Origin: Siderastrea radians
Lineage: Eukaryota; Cnidaria; Anthozoa; Scleractinia; Rhizangiidae
NCBI GenBank assembly: GCA_964017195.1
Contig: OZ024890.1
Coordinates: forward strand, 50,645,593-50,709,592
Direction of reading: 5' to 3'
Length of the DNA stretch: 64,000 bases
Below the pieces are notes generated by a model. The model did no database searches, was not told the DNA's origin, and was given only the letters and a program-made list of their open reading frames with translations. Both the position numbers and the translations under genes were made by a program. This document shows, piece after piece, positions 55,383 through 64,000 of the stretch (its first letter is position 1; each line of letters opens with the position of its first letter).

Positions 55383-55493
55383 GGTGAATTGAAGAGAGAA
55401 AGAATGAAAAAAAGAACACGCTATTTTATAGGCGATGATGACGTGATGTTGACGTGATCTTAGCTAGGATTGGTGGAGACAAAAAAATAAGGG

Positions 55494-56051
55494 TCAACGT
55501 TCAGGTCCATCGGGTATGTCGATGCCCGCCCATCCACGTTGACGTAAGGTTGCACGTGACCACCCAAAAATGTTATCCACGTCTTCATGTGTCAAACCCA
55601 AAAGTTCATAGGTGAACGTACTAAATTGGTGTCGAAAAGACACGATTTCTTCTAAAATTTGTTCTGTCACGATGTCGGGGCTCGTGATGTGCACGATGAA
55701 TTCGATGTCGTTAGGTTGCCAACACGGGACGTCCATGTGATATTGGGTCAGTAGATTGCGCCACGATTGATACACCAAATCCAAAGACAGATGGCGTAAC
55801 CCTTCTTTGATGGCCTCATTAATATGACGCATATGAAGTAATACTTCTTCACTGTAAACGGGTTGAGTGGGTGGTTCTAGATCGTGCACGTGACGATGAA
55901 TATGTTTGAGAATGGCCACGATCCAACATCGTTTCCATCGGCATTCGACCATTTCTTGATAAAAACGAGTGTTATAATCGATATTGCCACTGGCAGTAAA
56001 AGGAGATTCCATTTTAGGGACTTGTTTTGTTTTTTTGGTCTCTCCATACAT
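55494..56051 (-). CDS. Hypothetical protein (185 aa), divergent from PolB-N gene
   Basis: Mostly helical by composition, with many Trp, His and Glu residues; no motif was recognised. Translation may begin at 56051 or at the in-frame ATG at 56012. It shares a 120-bp TATA-rich promoter region with the rightward gene at 56175. Early or regulatory function is a guess from position. Confidence 0.6.
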   Translation of the reverse strand: MYGETKKTKQVPKMESPFTASGNIDYNTRFYQEMVECRWKRCWIVAILKHIHRHVHDLEPPTQPVYSEEVLLHMRHINEAIKEGLRHLSLDLVYQSWRNLLTQYHMDVPCWQPNDIEFIVHITSPDIVTEQILEEIVSFRHQFSTFTYELLGLTHEDVDNIFGWSRATLRQRGWAGIDIPDGPER

Positions 56052-56174
56052 TGAACAAATAAAAAGTGATGAGTGGTGCCTGTATATATATATAAGAAAA
56101 AGAAGCTGTCAATCAAAACAGTCTATATATCACCTTTCTATCTTTTCAACGCATCATTTTTTTTTTTTGTTAGC
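56052..56174. promoter_or_regulatory. Bidirectional promoter region
   Basis: It separates two divergent genes and holds a TA-repeat (tatatatatata, about 56083-56094) that can serve as a TATA box in both directions, plus a T-tract just before the rightward ATG. Confidence 0.6.
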
Positions 56175-56702
56175 ATGGCAAGTAACACCGAGTCCGACGA
56201 TGATCTTAATGACTTTATGGATTTATGGGAACAGGAAGGTGGTGCTGTACCGCAACGACGCAACCATTATCAATTTCGACGTGTTAAATTCCGAGAACGT
56301 CAAGCCAAGAGCTATGGAATCACACGTACAAGCTATCACTTACGCGTGGAAAACCCGCCAGAGAGTTTTCCAGAAGGGCATGGCAATATTGTGCGCGCGT
56401 TTGAAGAAGGATTGGCGGATCAAATCGAAGATCTCACGCGTAATATGCCGGACCATGACAGAATACAAATCTATTTATCTTCCAACCGACTTCAATCGGT
56501 CCACACCTCAGCCAATGTAACTATCGGCGATTGGCGAGACCCCTTATCCGGGGCCCGCCGCATATTGGATCAGATTAGTAAAATGTTGAACTCAAATGAG
56601 AACTTTGAAGTCGACGACAGTTTGCAGTTGGATGTGACGCACATCACCATGCCAGATGGTGTAACACCTGTCGAGCTCGTTTCGAGACGGAAGAGGATAT
56701 AG
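56175..56702 (+). CDS. PolB N-terminal-domain-like protein (175 aa), polymerase part absent
   Basis: From the ATG at 56175 (after a T-tract). An acidic opening with 'DFMDLWEQEGG', a central beta-rich region, and 'RRILDQISKMLNSNENFEVD' followed by 'DSLQLDVTHITMP' resemble the N-terminal non-catalytic domain that precedes the protein-primed DNA polymerase B of many animal Polintons. In those it runs into a basic junction and then exonuclease and polymerase domains. Here the frame stops with TAG right after the basic residues RRKR. It may be a standalone protein or the remnant of a clean internal deletion. The next 22 codons stay open in the same frame and enter the SLOG frame. Recognition rests on remembered family pattern. 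Confidence 0.55.
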   Translation: MASNTESDDDLNDFMDLWEQEGGAVPQRRNHYQFRRVKFRERQAKSYGITRTSYHLRVENPPESFPEGHGNIVRAFEEGLADQIEDLTRNMPDHDRIQIYLSSNRLQSVHTSANVTIGDWRDPLSGARRILDQISKMLNSNENFEVDDSLQLDVTHITMPDGVTPVELVSRRKRI

Positions 56703-56768
56703 AACTTTGTTCGAGCTGTTCACGTCGAATACAAAAAGAACCCCACGTTGAACACACCTTATTTAACC

Positions 56769-57470
56769 ATGCCGACGAGTCACTACCACATCTACAGCGG
56801 AGGAGCCATTGGCATCGACGAATATGCAGAACAATGCGCTAAAGAATATGGCATGCAGATGCATATTATCATACCACCCCAACACAGTCGAAGCAAATTT
56901 ATCACACCACTCCGTCAACAAGATCTCAACGAAGCCGAGCCGCACTTAAAACGAGCCGGAGAAAGAAGTGGCAAACACTTGTTTACTCCAAATACGTTTT
57001 CACGCCATCTTCAACTACGCAATTTTCACATCGTCAAACCTTCCACCATCGTGTACGCTTTTGGTTATTTCCAGCACACAAATGACATTAACTACACAGC
57101 AGCACGTGACATTTACCATGACACCACCTTGAAAAGGCAAAGCATTCAAGGAGGAACGGGATGGACGGTGCAATTGGCTGTCGATCAGCACAAACAAATT
57201 TATTTTTACAACATACCAGAAAAACGATGGTACGAAAACCATCAAGATCATTATTATTGCGACGAAAATCAATGGACATCTTACAGTGGATTTATTCCAA
57301 TGCAAGGATCACCCACGCTTCATAAACACAGCGCCGTAGTAGGAACAAGACACCCCCCACCAGACACTTTGGCCGAAGTCAAAAGGCTCTTTCAAACCAC
57401 CAGTTCTTTAGAAAACATTGTTGATAAAAACAGTGATCTTTACAGTCACATTCAAGAACATGGCGACTGA
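56769..57470 (+). CDS. SLOG-superfamily (Rossmann) protein (233 aa)
   Basis: The N-terminal YSGGAIGID (residues 9-17) is the glycine-rich loop of the SLOG/LOG/DprA-like fold. 'EAEPHLKRAGE', the 'HIVKPSTIVYAFGYF' strand and GGTGWTVQLA (128-137) follow in the order seen in small SLOG proteins of phages and eukaryotic viruses. The fold binds nucleotides or nucleotide-derived ligands. Some members sense signalling nucleotides in bacterial defence and others hydrolyse nucleotides. Function in this element is unknown. The C-terminal third is not recognised and overlaps the next ORF by 11 bases. Confidence 0.75.
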   Translation: MPTSHYHIYSGGAIGIDEYAEQCAKEYGMQMHIIIPPQHSRSKFITPLRQQDLNEAEPHLKRAGERSGKHLFTPNTFSRHLQLRNFHIVKPSTIVYAFGYFQHTNDINYTAARDIYHDTTLKRQSIQGGTGWTVQLAVDQHKQIYFYNIPEKRWYENHQDHYYCDENQWTSYSGFIPMQGSPTLHKHSAVVGTRHPPPDTLAEVKRLFQTTSSLENIVDKNSDLYSHIQEHGD

Positions 57471-57714
57471 AGACCACAACACCACTTTCGAACAAATGAT
57501 GGATGACATCACTCAAAACGAAGATCTGTCATTCGAACAAAAAATGAAACGCATTGGTCACTGCTTTAAAAAAGAAATGGAACGCATCAGTCGCGACTTT
57601 CAAACCCGCCTTCATCAAGACATGGAACACGAACTACAATATCTCCGCACTCAACTCAAAGACATATGGAAACCTCACCTCACATGGAAACCCCAGTTAC
57701 AATGGAAACGATAA
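57460..57714 (+). CDS. Small charged helical protein (84 aa)
   Basis: ATG at 57460, inside the last codons of the SLOG gene (ATG-overlap, typical of compact viral blocks). Rich in Glu, Lys, Met and Gln; predicted as one long helix, possibly a coiled coil (about 20-70). Ends with Trp-Lys repeats. Unknown function. Confidence 0.5.
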   Translation: MATEDHNTTFEQMMDDITQNEDLSFEQKMKRIGHCFKKEMERISRDFQTRLHQDMEHELQYLRTQLKDIWKPHLTWKPQLQWKR

Positions 57715-57911
57715 AAACGGTGCATTTCCAAGAACACGTGGTCCGTTACACTTACCAATACGATCCATCCGCGCCCCTCGTACAAACGTCACCCCTCATC
57801 GATGATCGATCTCATCACGTCACACCTTTCACTATAAAAAGACAATACCTCAAAGCTAAACTTCATTCGACTCATCTACAACGCAAGCAACAACAGCAAC
57901 GACGATCTTAA
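57666..57911 (+). CDS. Hypothetical protein (81 aa)
   Basis: Overlaps the preceding frame by 49 bases if started at 57666. The in-frame ATG at 57702 leaves only a short overlap and may be the real start. 'VHFQEHVVRYTYQYDP' is a likely strand; the end is Gln/Arg-rich. No family was recognised. One base separates its stop from the next ATG. Confidence 0.45.
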   Translation: METSPHMETPVTMETIKTVHFQEHVVRYTYQYDPSAPLVQTSPLIDDRSHHVTPFTIKRQYLKAKLHSTHLQRKQQQQRRS

Positions 57912-57912
57912 T

Positions 57913-58371
57913 ATGGACTACTGCAAGAATTTAGATCCCAAAACCTTCAACAACACTCATGACTACATATTAGAACTGGTTCGACAAGGTCTACAAGCTG
58001 GTTATGATCTCGAAGACGTGACCGAGCACTACAAAGAATTGATTCAAGATGAAGCCACCGCCATCATGAAAAATACCGAACACAACGAACTCAAAAAACA
58101 AATCCAAAGAGATTTGGACAATCTAGCGGTCATTGACAGAAACAACACCATTGTCTTTCCTTTGGAACTAGCAGGACGCACCTACAAGACTGATGAACGA
58201 GACCAGTATTTTGAGGAGATTTTACAAAAGAGACTCGAACGACGACACAAAGTCAACAAACTGCGTGAAAGTGTTCTCCAACATAATTTGGACGATATTA
58301 CCGAAACCGTCAAAACTATTCTGGCCCATGACAAACAAGAAGAAGAAGCCTTCACCAGTCAATTTCAATGA
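57913..58371 (+). CDS. Helical hypothetical protein (152 aa) ending inside the right TIR
   Basis: Highly charged and helical, with repeated Glu/Lys/Gln blocks; no motif was recognised. Its last 26 codons and stop lie inside the right TIR, so they are duplicated at the other end (41991-42072). AATAAA near 58498 and another near 58523 could end its transcript. Confidence 0.6.
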   Translation: MDYCKNLDPKTFNNTHDYILELVRQGLQAGYDLEDVTEHYKELIQDEATAIMKNTEHNELKKQIQRDLDNLAVIDRNNTIVFPLELAGRTYKTDERDQYFEEILQKRLERRHKVNKLRESVLQHNLDDITETVKTILAHDKQEEEAFTSQFQ

Positions 58372-58666
58372 ACGTGAAGCAAGCAAGCAAGCAATCTGTT
58401 GACAGCTTGGTGATCCTTTTGTTTCCTTCACAACAACACAGAACTCCAGGGGAAGAAAAGAAGGATCATGACAGAGTCCACAGGCTACCTTGACATGAAT
58501 AAAAAAAAAACCTGTGTCATCCAAATAAAACCAATCAACTCTCTTTTGTTTTGTTTTTTTAAAAAAGGATTTTTGTTTTTCAAACCGAGCCGAACTCGAT
58601 CGATCCGGTTTCCCCCACAGCGTGCGCCAAGCGCGCGCCGCGGCCGCCGATTCCCCGCGCGCGCGC

Positions 58667-58697
<31 letters not shown>

Positions 58698-58819
58698 TGC
58701 TGCTGCCCACCAACACCACCATCTCATCGAATCGGGATCGGAAAAAAGAGAGGGGTATCGAACCTCGGTATCGACAAAAATCCGATCGGTATCAAACCTC
58801 TGTATGAACCCCAACCCTT

Positions 58820-59104
58820 TGAGCCCGCGATCCCCTTTTTTCAACCAACTGGTCAGCGGTTTCCCACCCTAGCCAGAGGGTGATTCCCCTACGTCATGTA
58901 AGCGTCACGAAATGTCCTCTCTTTGCTGATCTGAGCCCGCGATCTCCTTTTCCTAGACCGGTCAGCGGTTTTCCAAACAAAAACACGTGAACTCTTCATT
59001 TCCAACAACATTCCATTCTGATGACGTCATCACTTCTGATCATCACTTCTGATTGTTTAGGGGTGGGTCTTTTCCATACAAAAAAAACCTCTAGCCGCCA
59101 TCTT
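58820..59104 (-). promoter_or_regulatory. TIR control region B, right copy
   Basis: Mirror of 41252-41536: GCCGCCATCTT at 59094, TGACGTCA near 59022, and the GGTCAGCGGTTT and TGAGCCCGCGATC module pairs. It lies upstream of the rightward 261-aa gene. Confidence 0.55.
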
Positions 59105-59170
59105 GGATTTGGCTCTCCACCAATCACAAGCCGAGTTCAGATCTCAACAGACGGGCTATACTACTAGCAA

Positions 59171-59956
59171 ATGGTCAACCCGCTGCCTTCAAATCAGGCA
59201 ACACGATCATCACTCTTCAACTCTCTAGAAAAAGTCAACGCCAGCCGTTATCTTCCGTCATTTCTTATCCGACCCAGCATGGAGGACCTAGCCAATGAAG
59301 TCCGACGCATTATACGCAATCTGAATCTCGGCAACAAAATCGATCTCCTCTTGGAAGAACTGCCTCTCAATTATCATCCCACGCAAAACATCGGCAAGAA
59401 AAAATACAAAGGCGAAGTCGTCTTGGCCCATTCCCGTTATCATCAAGAAAATCCCACCGTTCCATGCACCATCTATCAACATTTTGTCCCGTTGAATATC
59501 GACGCCATCCTTCAACAACGACGAACCACCGAAGGACTTCTCCTCTGTAACAATTCACCCAAAACCTCCATCGACACCCACGCCTTTGTCAAAGCCTGGT
59601 GCAAAGGCCATTTTCATCCTGGCTGTTCTTACCCAAGCGATTACCAAGAACAAAATCAACACCTTCAAGTCCAACAACGCTCACTCGATCGATGGTTTCA
59701 AGGTCTCGAACAGAAAAAAGACGGCAACCCACCCAACCACTTCCCGTCGTTCCATTGGTGTGAGCGAGACGATATTCGAGATCCCTGTAAGATTTGTCAA
59801 CAAGTCTTACCCGTTGATACCGATACCACTTGGAAACCCACCCCTTGGGATACCACTTGGGGCAGTGTCACTTGTCAACGTTGTCAAGACGCAGGCTGTG
59901 TCATCCCACCCGACGAACATTGTTGCGGTCTCTGTGGGACCTCTGATCCCTCATGA
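59171..59956 (+). CDS. TIR-encoded 261-aa zinc-ribbon-like protein, right copy
   Basis: Same protein as the left copy at 40400-41185 (see there for motifs). Its first 70 bases (59171-59240) match about 60 of 70 positions with 44114-44183, the 3' end of capsid-associated paralogue A, but are read one frame over. Transcription runs outward toward the element end. Confidence 0.75.
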   Translation: MVNPLPSNQATRSSLFNSLEKVNASRYLPSFLIRPSMEDLANEVRRIIRNLNLGNKIDLLLEELPLNYHPTQNIGKKKYKGEVVLAHSRYHQENPTVPCTIYQHFVPLNIDAILQQRRTTEGLLLCNNSPKTSIDTHAFVKAWCKGHFHPGCSYPSDYQEQNQHLQVQQRSLDRWFQGLEQKKDGNPPNHFPSFHWCERDDIRDPCKICQQVLPVDTDTTWKPTPWDTTWGSVTCQRCQDAGCVIPPDEHCCGLCGTSDPS

Positions 59957-60062
59957 CATTTTTTTCGCTTCCTCCTAGAACCCAAACCATCCTTGTACAT
60001 CCAACTTGTTATTAAAAAAGAAAGATACCAAGCTCAACCGGTCTCTTTTCTTGTCTTCTGCG

Positions 60063-60212
60063 CCCGCCATCTTTGGCTCAGCGGTTTCCCCACCCAAATC
60101 ATGCTCCCACTATCAGCCGCCATCTTGGATGAGCCCGCGATCCTTTTTTGGGGGGTGGTCAGCGGTTTCCCCACCCAAATCATGCTCCCACTATCAGCCG
60201 CCATCTTGGATG
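60063..60212 (-). promoter_or_regulatory. TIR control region A, right copy
   Basis: Mirror of 40144-40293, with the same 81-bp tandem duplication, YY1-like GCCGCCATCTT sites and AAACCGCTGA modules (seen here as TCAGCGGTTT). Confidence 0.55.
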
Positions 60213-60356
60213 ACCTTTGACCCTCACTCTCATTGGTCCATTCTCTTGACCGGGATCACATGATAAAAAGGAATGGCACGAGTCTCTCATTGGTCCAAAA
60301 AACTCGAGGGGTAGGCCTTTTCCATTCAAATACCCAGATCGTCCCACCATACTACT

Positions 60357-60362
60357 TTAGTT
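60357..60362. repeat. Target-site duplication, right copy (TTAGTT)
   Basis: Exact match to 39994-39999 and directly adjacent to the right terminus ...CCATACTACT. Confidence 0.95.
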
Positions 60363-63300
60363 TTTTCAAGTTAGTTTTTTGGGAAATACTCCACACTTCC
60401 GGATAAAAGAAGTGCTCTCCTATTTGCTTAATTAAGTGATAGTGCGATAGTTTGGTGGTAATACGTTTTTTTTTCCGTAATGCAATAAGAAAAACCGACC
60501 TGTAGAATAATTTCAAAACATTACCACGCTCTATCTTTATAAATTCGTTTGGTACGAAATACTCCAAATGTTTGGATAAAAGAAATGGTTTCTATCTTGC
60601 TGAAGTGGTAATATTGATAATTTGACTGTTATTGGTTTTTCCTGGGGCGAAAACAATTCTTCAAACCTTCAAAGCGGTTCTTTAAATTGAGTTTTGATCA
60701 ATCAATCGAACAAGTTTCATCAACAGAAAATTCTTGACAACATTGACACGTATCAAAGATCATCAAAGGTAGTGTTGTCCTCGTTTGAATACATACCTCT
60801 ACATAAGGGACTTCTTCAATGTATTGTTTTTATAGCCGGAAATGTCTTTTTGTTAATTCTGTCCTTGTGCTCCTGTAAGACATATAATCCCGAAGTGTTG
60901 TCCATGTACGCGTTGCTCAATCCTGAACTCCGTTTGAAGGACAACCTTGCCTGATTGCAGTATTTTCGAAACTCCGTTGTTTTTAAGATTTTCAAGCACA
61001 TTCCACTTTGGTAGAAGTATTTGCTCTCCATCGCATACGTTTCCAATCTGAATCCTCGTTTAGGTTAAGAATCGTTGACATGTAAATAATTGTACAGTGG
61101 TATAAACAGTAAGCTAAAGTCCACCACTGCTTTCGAAAACATGATATTTGTGAACGAACGCTGCGAACGTTTGCAAACATTTGGAGATAAGTTCAATTTA
61201 CACGGAGTTCAAATAGGCTCTTCAGGCAGACGATAAATCAAAACAAGTACAGAAAGCAGCCTGTCTTGCGAGGATTAAGACAATCTTTGTTCCCAAGGTG
61301 TAAAAGAAGTATTAGTCGCCATTCTGAGCGAAGTGCCGATGAATTCACTTGAGATAGAATCAATCTGCACAAGCAGGAAAATATTCCGCTATATTTGGTG
61401 CCAAGGATCAAATGATTTGAAAACAAATGATGTAATGCTCTTCGACAAGCACCGATCCACCCAAAACGTCACCTTTTCAAACGTAAAGAAAGTCATCAGG
61501 GCGAAAGAAACGCCCAAAAAAATAAACCTGGAATAAACAGACTTGAAACCGTGCGCCGCGAGTGGCGTGACAATTTCTGCGCATGCGCAAATGCCTATCT
61601 TGTCGTGTCGAAATTTTCAAAATTTTGTAACTTAGGAAGAACATAATTTCGCTTCCGCTCGGTAAATTTCTTTGATTTTTTGCATGTTAACTCTTATATG
61701 CCCAAAGAGTTTTTCAAGCGAGATTACAAAAATTCTGTCGTACGGGAGAAAAGTTAAAGGTAAGTTCGTAAAAAAGTGTTTTTTGCTGAAAGTTTTCGAC
61801 AGAATTTTCTTTAACTTAATCCTTAGGTAGCTTACTAGAATCAGAGGCCATATGCAAAATTTAAAGAAATCTCACCGTCAAATTTTCAAGCAAACTTAGG
61901 ATATCTCTATTTTATGGTCATACTTCGAAACCCAACTGCGTTGTCATGGCAACAAATTTCTCAAGGAATTTACCAAAAATTGACACTTTGATATTATCAT
62001 TATTTTTTAGCAAAATTTGATCATGATTGGCCAACTCTAACCTAACTATTTTAACTCCCAAATATAATGCATCGAAAAAAACAAGAACCCTTTCGAGCCA
62101 CCTTAAACCTTTTGTTTCGCGATATCACACCTTCAATTGCTTATTTCGCGTAGCGTCCTTCAGATTTTTTTTTCTTGCTGAGAGAAAGGTTCCGTTTTCG
62201 GTCTGACTGCATTTTCGTTAAATATATCGCAAAAGAGAAAACTGCCAGCACATACAAACACCAAAAACGCAACCCCACGCACAAGATTTAAAAGTCTTTA
62301 TCTTTGTGCATAAGTTTCTAAAGATAAATAAACTTACGCGTGCCAGTGAATGGAGCCTAGCCGATTGTGTCGTCATGATAAAAACAAACGAATACTTCTG
62401 TTGTTCTCGCTAATAGACTTTTACTTTCACTTTTACAACCATTCTATGTAATTTTTTGGGGTAAGTAGACTGAACTTGGGTTTTTGAAGAGCTCTGAAAA
62501 GAGCTCTCGATCACTGAGATTTTCTGTTTCCTTGTTCATTGCGCGATTTGGTTGGCACGTGGAATGAATCAGCTGCCGCACTGAGATCAGTTTAAAATTC
62601 GCGGCTGTTCTGGGCCATTTTCCAATTGAGTGGTTTTCTTGACTGGGTATTGTTAATTTTGACAGCCATTGTTATGCAGTCGCGGGCTTCAAACAATGGC
62701 TTGCTTGCCCAAAACGCGCCATTTTCAAACACAACTTCAACTAACAGTTTTCAACCTAAAAAGAACAGAGGTTCCTGTTGGCCGATTCTTAAAATTAAAA
62801 CGGATTCTGTTCATGAACAGCTTCATCTTCAATTTGCCGCGCGTGAAAATTTGGAAGTCCGTAAAAATTTTTAGAAAATGCTCTAGAAAATGGCCTCCAT
62901 ACAAAAAAAGGCCGATTTTTCATGATTTTCAAGTTTAAAAGAACAGTCCTTACACCTTCAATTTCCTTCGTTTTAGGCTTAAATTGTAGGTACAAGGTTA
63001 TTCTTCAAAAAGCCGTGCGTGAAAGTTTAACTTCTCACTTCTGTAAACGAAAAATTATATTTTTACTAGCCCTACTTGGTCGATTTGGGCCCTTTCTTCT
63101 CTTATTCTGGGCTTTTCAAAGCGCACTTGACTTCAAATTTGCCGCTTCACTGGTTATGAATAATTAATGATGTCCAGCCATTCTGCGCGATGAACATTTT
63201 TCCTTTCCATGTGCTTGTGTTTACGTTTCTTCACGATTATGCGGACTGTTATGCTTGCCATTTGCGCGTCTTACGTCTTGATTGAAAATAAGGTTGTAAT

Positions 63301-63655
63301 AATACATTTATTTTGAATGCCTCATTTTCTTAAATGACTTCCTTTCTGTATCTATATCATTATTCTTTACGAACTTTGCCACTTGCGTAACAGCCCTGTG
63401 TACTATTAGAAAGGGTTCGTGACATTAATTCTTTGCTCAGTTGAGCGGTACTATAAATACAGTTACAGATATCGCTTCGAAATTTGATCCTCGTAACAGC
63501 AGTGGAGACCATTTGAGTCAGAGAGATTCGGCCCGTTGATTTCTAAAAGGAAAATTAAGTGTTGCATTTAAAGTATGGCGGAAACATTAATGTTTATGAA
63601 AAAGAAGGTTGCAGGACGCTAAGTCTCCTGGATGATCCCACTAATGCATTTTCTT
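60363..63655. other. Host non-coding sequence right of the element
   Basis: No supported gene. Near 60385-60610 two diverged copies of 'gaaatactcca.a.ttt.ggataaaagaa' form a short tandem repeat. The open frames around 62626-63167 show no domain and no clear splice context. Confidence 0.4.
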
Positions 63656-63775
63656 CCTTTATTGTGCTGTCAAACGTACAGTTTCAACAGGCGTTTGAGG
63701 TTTGTATGGTCAACTATTAAAAAAGTCCAAAACGTAAGCTCTTGACTACAATTATAACGCCTTTTGCAGACTTTG

Positions 63776-63900
63776 CTAAGCACTTAGCGGTTTACAAGGA
63801 GATGGAATAACAACGCTGGCTTTTCCTTCACGGCCATGAATGAAATCGGACCACTTGTAGACGTTCCCCTCCCCTGATAGGCAAGACTTTGACATTTGCA
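63776..63900 (-). pseudogene. Truncated pentraxin paralogue 3 (last part of exon 3)
   Basis: The minus strand encodes about 40 residues matching the pentraxin C-terminus (...SCLSGEGNVYKWSDFIHGRE, and the end CKPLSA) with the same stop. Homology includes the 3' UTR and AATAAA (about 63656-63664), closest to pentraxin 2. It stops abruptly at 63900, where upstream sequence becomes unrelated. The rest of the gene may lie beyond the window through a different exon break, or the copy is dead. Confidence 0.75.
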
Positions 63901-64000
63901 CGTGTTACTTGTGCCTTGTTTTTCTTGCTGTTTACGAACCTGTTGCTTGACTTGACATTCTTATCCCGTTCGGGCTGATAGCTATTGTCTGCCTAATAAT

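Larger units (their letters stand above)
40000..60356. mobile_element. Complete Maverick/Polinton (adintovirus-like) element, 20,357 bp
   Basis: The element is bounded by a perfect 6-bp duplication, starts 5'-AG as Polintons do, and has inverted repeats of about 2.07 kb. It carries the integrase, ATPase, adenain-like protease and double-jelly-roll capsid protein that define the group. About 16.2 kb of unique sequence is densely coding, with overlapping or nearly abutting frames, and all virion genes are open by eye. The element is visibly more GC-rich than its surroundings. No DNA polymerase B catalytic region is present. Whether it forms virions, moves as a transposon, or depends on a relative's polymerase cannot be told from sequence. 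Confidence 0.97.
58290..60356 (-). repeat. Right terminal inverted repeat, 2067 bp
   Basis: Inverted counterpart of 40000-42072. The 6-bp length difference is two fewer GGC units (about 58667-58696). No other difference was noticed by eye, and the encoded 261-aa proteins are the same. Confidence 0.97.

Noticed and set aside
62626..63167. Possible small gene cluster in the right flank
   Set aside because: Overlapping frames on both strands, no domain, no splice support and no homology noticed within the window.

Overview
The window looks like an AT-rich, repeat-dense metazoan genome, most likely an anthozoan cnidarian (coral or sea anemone). That assignment is an inference from intron-bearing pentraxin genes, 5'-truncated LINEs, Tigger-like and foldback elements, many microsatellites and the general texture. 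Nothing in the sequence names the species.

Host part, 1-39993 and 60363-64000. Most of it is non-coding. The supported genes are two complete three-exon secreted pentraxins (19818-21669 and 32669-35794), plus a truncated third copy on the opposite strand at the right edge (63776-63900). The first two end two diverged copies of a segmental duplication (about 11.1-21.9 kb and 22.7-36.0 kb). A 5'-truncated LINE entered copy 1 only; a second LINE copy lies in inverse orientation at about 15.0-15.9 kb. Other repeats include two abutting Tigger-like elements, a palindrome with telomere-like repeats at its centre, a perfect 62-bp palindrome and several foldbacks.

Inserted element, 40000-60356. This is the main content: a complete 20.36-kb Maverick/Polinton (adintovirus-like) element. 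It has a perfect 6-bp target-site duplication (TTAGTT) and terminal inverted repeats (TIRs) of 2073 and 2067 bp. Their only noticed difference is 6 bp in a GGC tract, so insertion or TIR homogenisation looks recent. It encodes an adenovirus-like virion module on the minus strand: chromodomain integrase, two ~350-aa capsid-associated paralogues (a third is on the plus strand), small basic proteins including a protein X/mu-like one, double-jelly-roll major capsid protein, adenain-like protease, packaging ATPase, a two-helix membrane protein and a PLA2-fold protein. The right end carries an early-looking divergent block with a GRF zinc-finger protein, a SLOG-family protein and unknowns. Each TIR carries a full copy of a 261-aa zinc-ribbon-like gene.

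Unusual points. The protein-primed DNA polymerase B normally expected is missing; only a 175-aa protein resembling its N-terminal domain remains, separated by one in-frame TAG from the SLOG frame. A tRNA-like gene with Pol III A and B boxes, a poly-T terminator and almost no anticodon arm sits between protease and ATPase. Many small virion proteins carry QxGG, LxGG, MxGG or QxGxG sites matching adenain cleavage rules. The TIR gene's first codons overprint a copied capsid-gene 3' end in another frame. The left TIR holds an 82-bp copy of the end of the rightmost gene.
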